This document shows positions 25,789 through 32,971 of a stretch of DNA of 64,000 nt, piece after piece (the first letter of the stretch is position 1; each line of letters begins with the position of its first letter). The DNA comes from VXRJ01 sp964636705 (lineage in GTDB: Bacteria > Acidobacteriota > Vicinamibacteria > Vicinamibacterales > UBA8438). The notes beneath the pieces are model-generated. The model searched no databases. It had not been told where the DNA came from and worked only from the letters and a program-made list of their open reading frames with translations. The stretch is taken from contig CAZWUJ010000006.1 of the NCBI GenBank assembly GCA_964636705.1, forward strand, positions 81,021-145,020, given 5' to 3'. A program made the translations under genes and the position numbers.

Positions 25789-27494
25789 CAGTGGCGGAAG
25801 TGCCGCCGCCCGGTGAAGACCATGGCGAGGTTCTGCTCGTCCGCCGCGGCGATCACGTCAGCGTCGCGCTTCGAGCCGCCCGGCTGAACCACCGCCGTTG
25901 CGCCCGCCTGGGCGATCGCGTCCAGGCCGTCCCGGAACGGGAAGAACGCATCCGACGCCGCGACGGTGCCCCGGAGGTCCGTGCCGGCCTGCGCGGCCGC
26001 CTTCATCGTGGCGACGTTCACCGCGTCGACGCGGCTCATCTGCCCCGCCCCCACTGCCGCGGCTCGGCCCGCCCGCGCGAAGATGACGGTGTTCGACTTG
26101 ACGTGGGCGCAGACCCGCCAGGCGAAGCGGAGCGCCTCCCATTCTTCCGCGGTCGGTGCCCGCTTCGTGACGACCCGAATGGGCTCGCCGGGGACCACCT
26201 CCACGCCATCGCCCCACGGCGCGGCGCATTCGACGACGCCGTCCCGCTGCTGCACCAGCCACGCGCCCATGATGGAGCGCACATCGCGCTGCCCCGCATC
26301 GCCGCCGCCGCTGAAGTCGGCCACCACGAGGCGCAGGTTCTTCTTCTTCGCCAGCACCGCGCGCGCTTCGTCGTCGATGGCCGGAGCAATAACGCACTCG
26401 ATGAACGTCTCCGCGATGGCCGCCGCGGTCGCGCCGTCGAGTGGCCGGTTCAGCCCGACGATGCCGCCGAACGCCGACAGCGGGTCCACCTCGCGCGCCG
26501 TGACGTACGCATCGCGCAGGCTGCCGGCCGTTGCCACGCCGCACGGGTTGGTGTGCTTGATCACGGCGGCGGCGGGCTCGTCGAACTCCAGCGCGAGGCG
26601 CGCGGCCGCGTCGAGGTCGAGCAGGTTGGTGAAGGACAGCGCCTTCCCCTGCAGGACCTGCGCGCTGCCGAAACCCCAGTCCCGGTCCGCGTAGAGCGCC
26701 GCGCGCTGGTGCGGGTTCTCGCCGTAGCGCAGGTCGCGCAGCTTGGCCGCGCGGACGTGCAGGAGGTCCGGGGTCACGCCGTCCAGGGTCAGGGCAGACC
26801 GGCTGAACGACGCGCCCTCGGTCTCGACCGCGCCGAGGGCAGCGGCAATAGTGGCGTCGTAGTCCGCCGTGTGGGCGAATGCCTTCCGCGCCAGCTCGAA
26901 GCGGAATCGCCGTCCGCCCCCCGGTCCGCCGGCCGGTGCGCCGGCCTCCAGGCCGGCATCCCGGGCGTCGGCATCCCGTGCGCCCGCTGGTCCGCCGGCC
27001 TCCAGGCCGGCACCCAGACCGTCATCCCAATCCAGCAACTCCAGCACGCGCCCGTAGTCGTCCGGATCGACCACGATCAGCACATCCTCGAAGTTCTTCG
27101 CCGCCGCGCGCACCATGCTGGGCCCACCGATGTCGATCTGCTCGATCAACTCGTCGACCGACGCATCGGACGCCGCGGTCCGGGCGAACGGATACAGGTT
27201 CACCACCACCAGATCGATCAGCGTGATCCGCTGGGCAGCGATTGCCGCAAGGTCGTCCGGACGGCTACGGCGGGCCAGGATGCCCCCGTGCACCGCCGGA
27301 TGGAGCGTCTTCACGCGACCGTCCATCATCTCCGGGAAGCCCGTCACGTCGGAGACGCCGGTCACCGCCAGCCCCGCTTCCGCAAGGGCTCGCGCCGTTC
27401 CGCCGGTCGAAATCAGTTCCACGTCGCGATCGATCAGGCCGCGGGCGAAGTCGATCAAGCCAGTTTTGTCCGAAACACTCAGCAGTGCGCGCAT
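25788..27494 (-). CDS. purH: Bifunctional AICAR transformylase / IMP cyclohydrolase with REP insert
   Basis: A 568-residue enzyme for the last two steps of IMP synthesis. The N-terminal IMP cyclohydrolase domain starts MRALLSVSDKTGLIDFARGL and includes STGGTARALAEAG and GRVKTLHPAVHGGIL. The C-terminal transformylase domain includes RYGENPHQRAALY and the catalytic AVIKHTNPCGVA. It is about 40 residues longer than usual. The excess, near residues 160-195, contains AGLEAGGPAG and AGLEAGAPAGG, translated from two REP-type palindromes at the domain boundary, after which the normal RFRFELARKAFAHTADYD resumes. Confidence 0.95.
   Translation of the reverse strand: MRALLSVSDKTGLIDFARGLIDRDVELISTGGTARALAEAGLAVTGVSDVTGFPEMMDGRVKTLHPAVHGGILARRSRPDDLAAIAAQRITLIDLVVVNLYPFARTAASDASVDELIEQIDIGGPSMVRAAAKNFEDVLIVVDPDDYGRVLELLDWDDGLGAGLEAGGPAGARDADARDAGLEAGAPAGGPGGGRRFRFELARKAFAHTADYDATIAAALGAVETEGASFSRSALTLDGVTPDLLHVRAAKLRDLRYGENPHQRAALYADRDWGFGSAQVLQGKALSFTNLLDLDAAARLALEFDEPAAAVIKHTNPCGVATAGSLRDAYVTAREVDPLSAFGGIVGLNRPLDGATAAAIAETFIECVIAPAIDDEARAVLAKKKNLRLVVADFSGGGDAGQRDVRSIMGAWLVQQRDGVVECAAPWGDGVEVVPGEPIRVVTKRAPTAEEWEALRFAWRVCAHVKSNTVIFARAGRAAAVGAGQMSRVDAVNVATMKAAAQAGTDLRGTVAASDAFFPFRDGLDAIAQAGATAVVQPGGSKRDADVIAAADEQNLAMVFTGRRHFRH
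26928..27011 (-). repeat. REP-type palindrome pair inside purH
   Basis: Cores GCCGGCCTCCAGGCCGGC occur at 26940-26957 and 26994-27011, 54 bp apart, preceded by a GGTGCGCCGG half unit. Both are read on the minus strand as AGLEAG. The spacing and total length keep the purH frame. Confidence 0.9.
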
Positions 27495-27527
27495 CTTCAG
27501 GTCAGGTTACGGCGAGGGTGAGCCAGA

Positions 27528-28001
27528 TCACTCCAGGGTGAACCAGGTATAGCTCCGGCGTGTCCGCAGGAGCCAGAACAGGGGGAGCCACAGCTCCCGG
27601 GCGAACGGGACCGGCCGGTCGTCGATCAGGACGTCGCAATCATCCCGCCGGCCGACCAGCGTATAGAGGGTATGGAGAGCGTCGACATCCGTCGGGTAAT
27701 AGCGCGCGCGATGACGCTGACGGTCGCCCTCGCCGACACTCCGATACTCCGCGGACGCCTTCGCCAACTCCACCGCCTGCGGATAGTCGTCGCCGTCGAA
27801 GGGCGGAAAGCTGAGCGTGATCGAGAACGACCGTTCGCTCGGCCCCAGCAACATCTCCATGAGCTCGGGATCGAGCGCGGCGAGCTCCTCGTCGGTCGGT
27901 CGTTCCGAGAGCTCCGCATACGGCCAGAACGACTCGCTGGGACGGTGCGCAGGCCGTTCCTCCAGCGGTGGGCGATCGGGGGAACTCCGGCTGTCGCTCA
28001 T
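27528..28001 (-). CDS. Uncharacterised acidic protein
   Basis: A 157-residue protein with no recognised domain. The first 35 residues are polar and probably disordered. The centre (ITLSFPPFDGDDYPQAVELA) looks like an alpha/beta domain. Towards the end there is DDCDVLIDDRPVPFARELWL, and the last residues are aromatic (RRSYTWFTLE). Codon composition matches its neighbours, so it is likely a real gene. It lies between purH and the divergent selA, 47 bases from the latter. Confidence 0.6.
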   Translation of the reverse strand: MSDSRSSPDRPPLEERPAHRPSESFWPYAELSERPTDEELAALDPELMEMLLGPSERSFSITLSFPPFDGDDYPQAVELAKASAEYRSVGEGDRQRHRARYYPTDVDALHTLYTLVGRRDDCDVLIDDRPVPFARELWLPLFWLLRTRRSYTWFTLE

Positions 28002-28048
28002 CGCGGGGTGCGGGATCGTACCATAACCACCTGAGCCGAGCAGTCGAT

Positions 28049-29587
28049 ATGCCGTCCAGCGCGCGCGTCATTCCGTCGATAGAACAACTCCGTCAGCGCG
28101 AGGAAGTTCGGGACCTCGAGGCGCGCTACGGCCGCGATGCGACGCTCGCCGCGCTGCGGCAGGAGACCGCCGCGATGCGCCGAGAGTTGACCGGCGGATC
28201 CGGCGGACCCGGCGGACCCGGCGGACCCGGCGGCTCGAGCGACGGTCCGGACGCCAGGGAAGGAGGGCCGGCAACCGGCGGGCCGAACGATGCGCCGGCC
28301 GACTCCGAGGCCGCAGCCGCCGCCATTCTCGCCCGCCTCGAACCGCGACTGCGCTCGGCGCTCGCGCCGTCGCTCCGGCCCGTCGTCAACGCCACGGGGG
28401 TCATCGTCCATACCAACCTGGGGCGCGCGCCGCTGGCCCGGCCGGCGCTCGACCGCATCGCGGAGGTCGCCGGCGGCTACGCCAACCTGGAATACGACGT
28501 CGCGGCGGGCGGGCGCGGGTCCCGCACCGTGCATGCGGCGAAGCTGCTCACCCAACTGACCGGGGCCGAGGCGGCGGCCGTGGTGAACAACAATGCCGCC
28601 GCGGTTCTGCTGGTGCTGGCCGCCCTCGCGGACGGCCGCGAGGCGATCATCTCGCGTGGCGAACTGGTGGAGATCGGCGGCGGCTTCCGCATCCCCGACG
28701 TGATGCGGCAGTCCGGCGCGATCCTCCGCGAGGTGGGAACGACCAACCGCACGCGCGCCGCGGACTATGCGGCGGCCACCGGCGAACGGACCGCCCTGAT
28801 CCTGCGCGTCCACCCCTCCAACTTCCGGATCGAAGGCTTCACCGAGCGGCCGGCGCTCGCGGAACTGGCCGGGTTGGGCGCGCGCTTCGACGTGCCGTTG
28901 GTGGAGGACCTCGGCAGCGGGCTCCTGGCCGGCGGGGAGGCCGCGGTGGCCGCTGGCGGGAGTGCATCCGGCAGCGCCAGTTCCCACGTGCACGCCGTCC
29001 GCGACGAACCGACCGTGCGCGCCAGCATCGACGCGGGCGTCAGCGTCTGCACGTTCAGCGGCGACAAGCTCCTCGGCGGACCGCAGGCGGGGATCATCGT
29101 CGGACGGCGGGCGCTGCTCGATCGCATCCGGCGGCATCCCCTCATGCGCGCGTTGCGGGTCGACAAGCTCACCCTCGCCGCCCTGGAAGCCACCCTCATC
29201 GAACATGCGGCGGGACGTGCGGACCGGACTGTGCCGGTGGCGCGGATGATTGCCACACCGGTGGACGAGCTGGGGTCGCGGGCCGAGGCGCTCTGCGCGC
29301 GGCTGAGCGGCGCGGAAGGCCTGCGCCTCACCGTGGCGGCCAGCGAAGCAGCCATTGGCGGCGGAAGCACGCCGGGCGTCACCGTGGAAAGCCGCGCCCT
29401 CGTCGTCACGGTGGCCGGCCGATCGGCGCACGACCTCGCCGCCGCCCTGCGGGCCAACCAGCCGCCGGTCATCGGCCGCGTCGCCGGCGACACCCTCCGG
29501 CTAGACCTGCGGACCGTCCTGCCGGAGCAGGACGACGCCCTCGCCGCAGCGCTGACCCGGTCCGCCGGCCTCCAGGCCGGCCAATAG
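28049..29587 (+). CDS. selA: L-seryl-tRNA(Sec) selenium transferase
   Basis: A 512-residue PLP enzyme that converts Ser-tRNA(Sec) to Sec-tRNA(Sec). The start MPSSARVIPSIEQLRQREEV is typical, followed by NATGVIVHTNLGRAPLA near residue 115 and the PLP lysine in SGDKLLGGPQAG near 345. Two oddities are visible. A Gly/Pro stretch at about residues 48-62 comes from three 9-bp GGCGGACCC repeats (28192-28236), and the last residues AGLQAGQ come from a REP-type palindrome that supplies the C-terminus. selB and the Sec tRNA are not in the window. Confidence 0.95.
   Translation: MPSSARVIPSIEQLRQREEVRDLEARYGRDATLAALRQETAAMRRELTGGSGGPGGPGGPGGSSDGPDAREGGPATGGPNDAPADSEAAAAAILARLEPRLRSALAPSLRPVVNATGVIVHTNLGRAPLARPALDRIAEVAGGYANLEYDVAAGGRGSRTVHAAKLLTQLTGAEAAAVVNNNAAAVLLVLAALADGREAIISRGELVEIGGGFRIPDVMRQSGAILREVGTTNRTRAADYAAATGERTALILRVHPSNFRIEGFTERPALAELAGLGARFDVPLVEDLGSGLLAGGEAAVAAGGSASGSASSHVHAVRDEPTVRASIDAGVSVCTFSGDKLLGGPQAGIIVGRRALLDRIRRHPLMRALRVDKLTLAALEATLIEHAAGRADRTVPVARMIATPVDELGSRAEALCARLSGAEGLRLTVAASEAAIGGGSTPGVTVESRALVVTVAGRSAHDLAAALRANQPPVIGRVAGDTLRLDLRTVLPEQDDALAAALTRSAGLQAGQ
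29564..29581 (+). repeat. REP-type palindrome forming the 3' end of selA
   Basis: The core GCCGGCCTCCAGGCCGGC is translated as AGLQAG just before the selA stop at 29585-29587. A half element (CGGTCCGCCGGCCGGC) follows the stop at about 29591. Confidence 0.9.
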
Positions 29588-29609
29588 GAACGGTCCGCCG
29601 GCCGGCATC

Positions 29610-30161
29610 CTAGACGCGCACGTCAGTCGTCGCGCGCCGCTCCGGGAACGCGGCCTCCGCCGCGCGACGCACCGACGCCTTCACCACCTCGCCGGGGAAC
29701 AACTCTCGATACACCCGGATCGCCTCGTCTGGACCCTTCAGCCCGAGGTGCTCGCACAGCACCCCGATATCCCCCTGGTCCTTGCCACGGCCCGCCGCCA
29801 GCTTCATCGCCAGCAGATGCCGGGCCGACGCGCCGGTGACCGTCAAGTACGCCGACTCGTACACCGTCTGCGCACGGCCGTCCGGCGTGCGCGGGATCGC
29901 CGTCGTCGCCTGTTCGTTGAGCCACGAATCCGCTAGCCCGTGCCGTCGGCCGACCGCCTGCACCGCCTGCGTCAGCCGGTAGTGGCCCGCGTCGATCCGT
30001 GCGTCCACGTCCCGCGTCGCCCGCTCACGGTCGAACGCCAAGCTCATCGCCGCGCCGCCGATGATGTAGATCTGCGCCCGGGCGCCCTGGAACCTCAGCT
30101 CCCTCGACAGCTCATCGAACAGCTCCACGATTCGCTTGCGGTCAAGCAGCTCGTCAGTCAT
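29610..30161 (-). CDS. Nucleotidyltransferase of the AbiEii/DUF6036 type
   Basis: A 183-residue protein. AQIYIIGGAAMSLAFDRERATRDVDARI near residues 28-56 is the GG(A)-x-Asp-x-Asp signature of minimal nucleotidyltransferases, such as the AbiEii toxin of type IV abortive-infection modules. LLAMKLAAGRGKDQGDI is the second conserved helix. It lies four bases after the 30166 gene on the same strand, so the two form an operon and probably a toxin/partner module. The last eight codons and stop are duplicated at the end of the 30648 gene. Confidence 0.75.
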   Translation of the reverse strand: MTDELLDRKRIVELFDELSRELRFQGARAQIYIIGGAAMSLAFDRERATRDVDARIDAGHYRLTQAVQAVGRRHGLADSWLNEQATTAIPRTPDGRAQTVYESAYLTVTGASARHLLAMKLAAGRGKDQGDIGVLCEHLGLKGPDEAIRVYRELFPGEVVKASVRRAAEAAFPERRATTDVRV

Positions 30162-30165
30162 GCCG

Positions 30166-30645
30166 TCAGAACAGGCTAGGCCAGGGAGTCCACTGATGGC
30201 GTTCCCCCCCGCGGCCGTCGAGATCCCGGGGGTCCGGTAGCGCGCCGTGCCGCAGGAACGCGGCCGGAGAGTACATCAAGGCATTCGCCCGTATCCACGG
30301 CGACGAGGACACAACCCACGTGCTGTCGAGGAACCGCTCCGGCTCGTCCACCCAGGCCGGCGCATCATGCCCATGCTGCCGGGCCACGTGTTCCACCGTC
30401 GCCGCAAGGAGCGCGTCCCACTTCGTCCCCGTCAGCCGGGGCCGGCCCGCGAGCGCCGCGCGTTGCTCCGCCGCGGGCAGAACGTGGAAGTTGCGCGGCA
30501 GGCCGCACACAATCAGCCGATAGATATCCGCTTCCGGCCAGTCCTCCTCGATTCCGACGAGGTAGCCGTCCAACCACAGGGGGGAGGGAAGGGCATCACC
30601 CTGTTGCAGATCAGTCACTTCCGGTGGCCGGGGGAGCTGGCGCAA
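30166..30645 (-). CDS. Uncharacterised partner of the nucleotidyltransferase
   Basis: A 159-residue protein without a domain I can name. It contains WPEADIYRLIVCGLPRNFHV and, near the end, ANALMYSPAAFLRHGALPDP. It immediately precedes the nucleotidyltransferase gene, separated by four bases. Such two-gene arrangements recur with DUF6036-type proteins, so it may be the regulatory or antitoxin half; that is inference from context only. Confidence 0.55.
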   Translation of the reverse strand: MRQLPRPPEVTDLQQGDALPSPLWLDGYLVGIEEDWPEADIYRLIVCGLPRNFHVLPAAEQRAALAGRPRLTGTKWDALLAATVEHVARQHGHDAPAWVDEPERFLDSTWVVSSSPWIRANALMYSPAAFLRHGALPDPRDLDGRGGERHQWTPWPSLF

Positions 30646-30647
30646 AC

Positions 30648-30836
30648 CTAAACACGCACGTCAGTCGTCGCGCGCCGCTTCGGACACGCCGCGCACCGCA
30701 ACGACTCGCCGTTGGCATCCAGCGGGTCTTCGCCGCCGCAGGACCCGCGCAGGCAGGGGTAGCGGAAGAGGAGGCCCACCGCCATCGCCAGCATGATGAC
30801 GGCGATTGCCGCGGCAGTCAGCAGGAAGAGCCCCAC
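30648..30836 (-). CDS. Small membrane protein with two Cys pairs
   Basis: From a GTG at 30836 (GGAGGA directly before it, unusually close) the product is 62 residues: one membrane helix (LLTAAAIAVIMLAMAVGLLF), then CLRGSC and CAAC, four cysteines that could bind zinc. The last codons (RRATTDVRV) and stop copy the end of the nucleotidyltransferase gene at 29610, so this gene's tail may be chimeric. An open TTG start at 30905 would run through a REP palindrome. Start and reality are uncertain. Confidence 0.4.
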   Translation of the reverse strand: MGLFLLTAAAIAVIMLAMAVGLLFRYPCLRGSCGGEDPLDANGESLRCAACPKRRATTDVRV

Positions 30837-30876
30837 TCCTCCAATCCTACACCTGACACATAGCGTCGGCTGGTGC

Positions 30877-30894
30877 GCCGGCCTCCAGGCCGGC
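30877..30894. repeat. Single REP-type palindrome upstream of apbE
   Basis: The core GCCGGCCTCCAGGCCGGC lies in the divergent spacer between the small membrane protein and apbE. Confidence 0.9.
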
Positions 30895-30925
30895 ACACCG
30901 ACCAAGACCGTACCATCCCATCATC

Positions 30926-30931
30926 TACAAT
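30926..30931 (+). promoter_or_regulatory. Possible -10 element TACAAT upstream of apbE
   Basis: TACAAT lies 11 bases before the GTG start of apbE, within a short less GC-rich stretch. No clear -35 is seen. Transcription from here would give a very short leader. Confidence 0.25.
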
Positions 30932-30942
30932 CCAGGCAGGCC

Positions 30943-31986
30943 GTGACCCGACTCCTTCCCGCGGCAACCGTCGCCTTCTGCCTAGCCGCGTGCACCGCCG
31001 TCCCTCCCGGGGAACACAGTCCATCGGCTTCTCAGGCGCACCACATCAGCGGCGACACCATGGGCACCACTTACGAAGTGACCAGCGTCGCCGACAACCT
31101 CGACGACGCCCGCCTCGCCAGCCTGCGCACCGCGATTGCCGAAACGCTCGAGCGCGTCGAAGCGGCCATGTCCGCGTGGCGGCCCGAATCCGAGTTGAGT
31201 CGCTTCAACCGCGCCGATACGACCGATCCCTTCCCCGTCTCCCCGGCGACCGCCACCGTCTTCCAGTACGCACTGGACGCAAGCGCGCTGACCGGAGGCG
31301 CATTCGACGTCACGGTCGGCCCCCTCGTCGACGCTTGGGGATTCGGCCCGCCCGGACATCCTCCCGTCGCCCCCGCCGACGCCGAGCTTGCACGCCTTCG
31401 CGAGCGGGTGGGCTGGCAGCAACTCGCGGTGGACACCGAAACGTCGACCATCCGCAAGTTATCGCCCGACGCTTCGGCGGACCTCTCAGCCCTGGCCAAG
31501 GGCTACGCGGTGGATCAAGTGGCGGAACTGCTGGAGCGCGAGGGCGTCGCTAACCACCTCGTGGAGGTTGGCGGCGAAGTGCGCGCCGGCGGCCGGAACG
31601 CACGCGGCGAGGCGTGGCGCGTCGGCATCGAACGCCCGTCTGCCGGGCCACCCACCGTCTACCGAACCGTAGCGCTGAGCGGGCAAGCTCTCGCCACGTC
31701 CGGCGATTACCGCAACACCTACCTGCTCGACGGGCAACGTGTCTCGCACAACATCGACCCCCGCACCGGCCGGCCGGTAACGCACGCCCTTGCCTCCGTC
31801 AGCGTGATCGATCCGCTCTGCGTCCGGGCGGACGCTCTCGCGACCGGACTCATGGTCCTCGGCCCGGACGACGGCTACGCTCTGGCGGCCGAACACGACT
31901 GGCCCGCGCTGTTCATCGTGCACCGACCCGATGGCGCGCTGGAAGAACGCGCCACCACGGCCTGGGCGCGGTTCACGACGCCTTAG
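30943..31986 (+). CDS. apbE: FAD:protein FMN transferase (ApbE lipoprotein)
   Basis: The GTG at 30943 follows CAGGCAGG and gives a lipoprotein signal (LPAATVAFCLAAC, lipid Cys 17). The 347-residue body is a full ApbE domain: GDTMGTTYEVT, SELSRFNRAD, GAFDVTVGPLVDAWGFG, DLSALAKGYAVDQVAE, VEVGGEVRAGG, and SHNIDPRTGRPV near the metal site. ApbE attaches FMN to threonines of NqrB and NqrC on the periplasmic side, so its place near nqrB-F is functionally sensible. A longer frame to 30793 would include the REP element and is rejected. Confidence 0.93.
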   Translation: MTRLLPAATVAFCLAACTAVPPGEHSPSASQAHHISGDTMGTTYEVTSVADNLDDARLASLRTAIAETLERVEAAMSAWRPESELSRFNRADTTDPFPVSPATATVFQYALDASALTGGAFDVTVGPLVDAWGFGPPGHPPVAPADAELARLRERVGWQQLAVDTETSTIRKLSPDASADLSALAKGYAVDQVAELLEREGVANHLVEVGGEVRAGGRNARGEAWRVGIERPSAGPPTVYRTVALSGQALATSGDYRNTYLLDGQRVSHNIDPRTGRPVTHALASVSVIDPLCVRADALATGLMVLGPDDGYALAAEHDWPALFIVHRPDGALEERATTAWARFTTP

Positions 31987-31993
31987 CCGCCGA

Positions 31994-32114
31994 TCTGGTC
32001 CGCCGGCCTGGTCCGCTTACCGGTCCGCCGGCCTCCAGGCCGGCACGTCTCGTATAGGTCCGCCGGCCTCCAGGCCGGCACGTCTCGTATAGGTCCGCCG
32101 GCCTCCAGGCCGGC
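31994..32114. repeat. REP array upstream of the RAYT gene
   Basis: Three tandem 35-bp units carry the core GCCGGCCTCCAGGCCGGC at 32027, 32062 and 32097, joined by ACGTCTCGTATAGGTCC-type linkers. A degenerate leading half unit stands at about 31994-32015. The linker is nearly identical between units, indicating recent tandem amplification. The cores are in the opposite orientation to those downstream of the RAYT gene. Confidence 0.92.
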
Positions 32115-32152
32115 AATCCACCGCGGCACCGATCTTGCGTACTCCCGTCTCC

Positions 32153-32779
32153 ATGACGACAGCAAAGCAAGACGGCAAGCGCAGTCAAGGGCACCGGCTC
32201 CCCTCCGGCTCGGGACACCTCGCGTGGCATTCGCGTGGCTATCACGCGCACTTCGATGCAGCCCACGTTACTCAGCACATCACCTTCCGCCTTGCCGACA
32301 GCGTGCCAGCATCGCTGATCAACCGGTGGCGCGACGCTCTACAGGGCGACTCCGCCGCGGAAATGCACCGTCGAATCGCCAAGTACGAGGATGCCGGTTA
32401 CGGAGCGTGCCATCTGCGACGACCCGAGATCGCCAACCTGGTTCAGGATGCGCTGCTCCGCTTCGACCGAAATCGCTATCGGCTGCTCGAATGGTGCGTG
32501 ATGCCAAACCATGTCCACGTCCTGATCGAACAGGTCGACGGTGTGCCGCTGCACCAGATCGTGCACTCGTGGAAGGGCTACACGTCGCGTCAGGCGAACG
32601 CCATGCTCGGTCGCCGCGGAGCGTTCTGGATGCGGGACTACTTCGACCGCTATATGCGATCACCAGAGCAATTCGACGCCGTCCGGTACTACATTCGGTG
32701 GAATCCGGTGCGTGCGGGGCTGTGCGAGAGACCGGAACACTGGTCGTGGTCGTCGGCGGGGTGGAAAGTGAGGTGTTGA
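32153..32779 (+). CDS. REP-associated tyrosine transposase (RAYT)
   Basis: A 208-residue Y1/HUH enzyme. The start segment has SRGYHAHFDAAHVTQHITFR, typical of RAYTs. The HUH metal motif is in CVMPNHVHVLIEQ near residue 118. RDYFDRYMRSPEQFDAVRYY supplies the candidate catalytic tyrosine, and WNPVRAGL is the conserved RAYT C-terminal motif. RAYTs nick REP palindromes and are single-copy genes flanked by them. Here inverted arrays of one palindrome lie on both sides. ATG 32153 is chosen; a TTG at 32135 is in frame. Confidence 0.92.
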   Translation: MTTAKQDGKRSQGHRLPSGSGHLAWHSRGYHAHFDAAHVTQHITFRLADSVPASLINRWRDALQGDSAAEMHRRIAKYEDAGYGACHLRRPEIANLVQDALLRFDRNRYRLLEWCVMPNHVHVLIEQVDGVPLHQIVHSWKGYTSRQANAMLGRRGAFWMRDYFDRYMRSPEQFDAVRYYIRWNPVRAGLCERPEHWSWSSAGWKVRC

Positions 32780-32782
32780 TCT

Positions 32783-32958
32783 GCCGGCCTGGTGGCCGGC
32801 GGACCGAGGGAACCATGCCGGCCTGGTGGCCGGCGCACCAGGGAAACCGTTGTGGCCGGCGCACCGAGGGAACCCTGCCGGCCTGGTGGCCGGCGCACCA
32901 GGGGAACCGTTGTGGCCGGCGCATCAGGGGAACCCTGCCGGCCTGGAGGCCGGCGCAC
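32783..32958. repeat. REP array downstream of the RAYT gene
   Basis: Cores GCCGGCCTGGTGGCCGGC start at 32783, 32817 and 32877, and GCCGGCCTGGAGGCCGGC at 32937. The last three are 60 bp apart, with half elements TGTGGCCGGCGCA in between, giving full-half-full spacing like BIME arrays. The array ends 14 bases before the nqrF stop on the opposite strand, so it may also act as its transcription end. Confidence 0.92.
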
Positions 32959-32971
32959 CCTGGGAGCCGTG

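Noticed and set aside
31994..32958. CRISPR array
   Set aside because: The units are palindromes with nearly identical linkers rather than unique spacers, there are no cas genes, and the repeat also lies singly inside genes.
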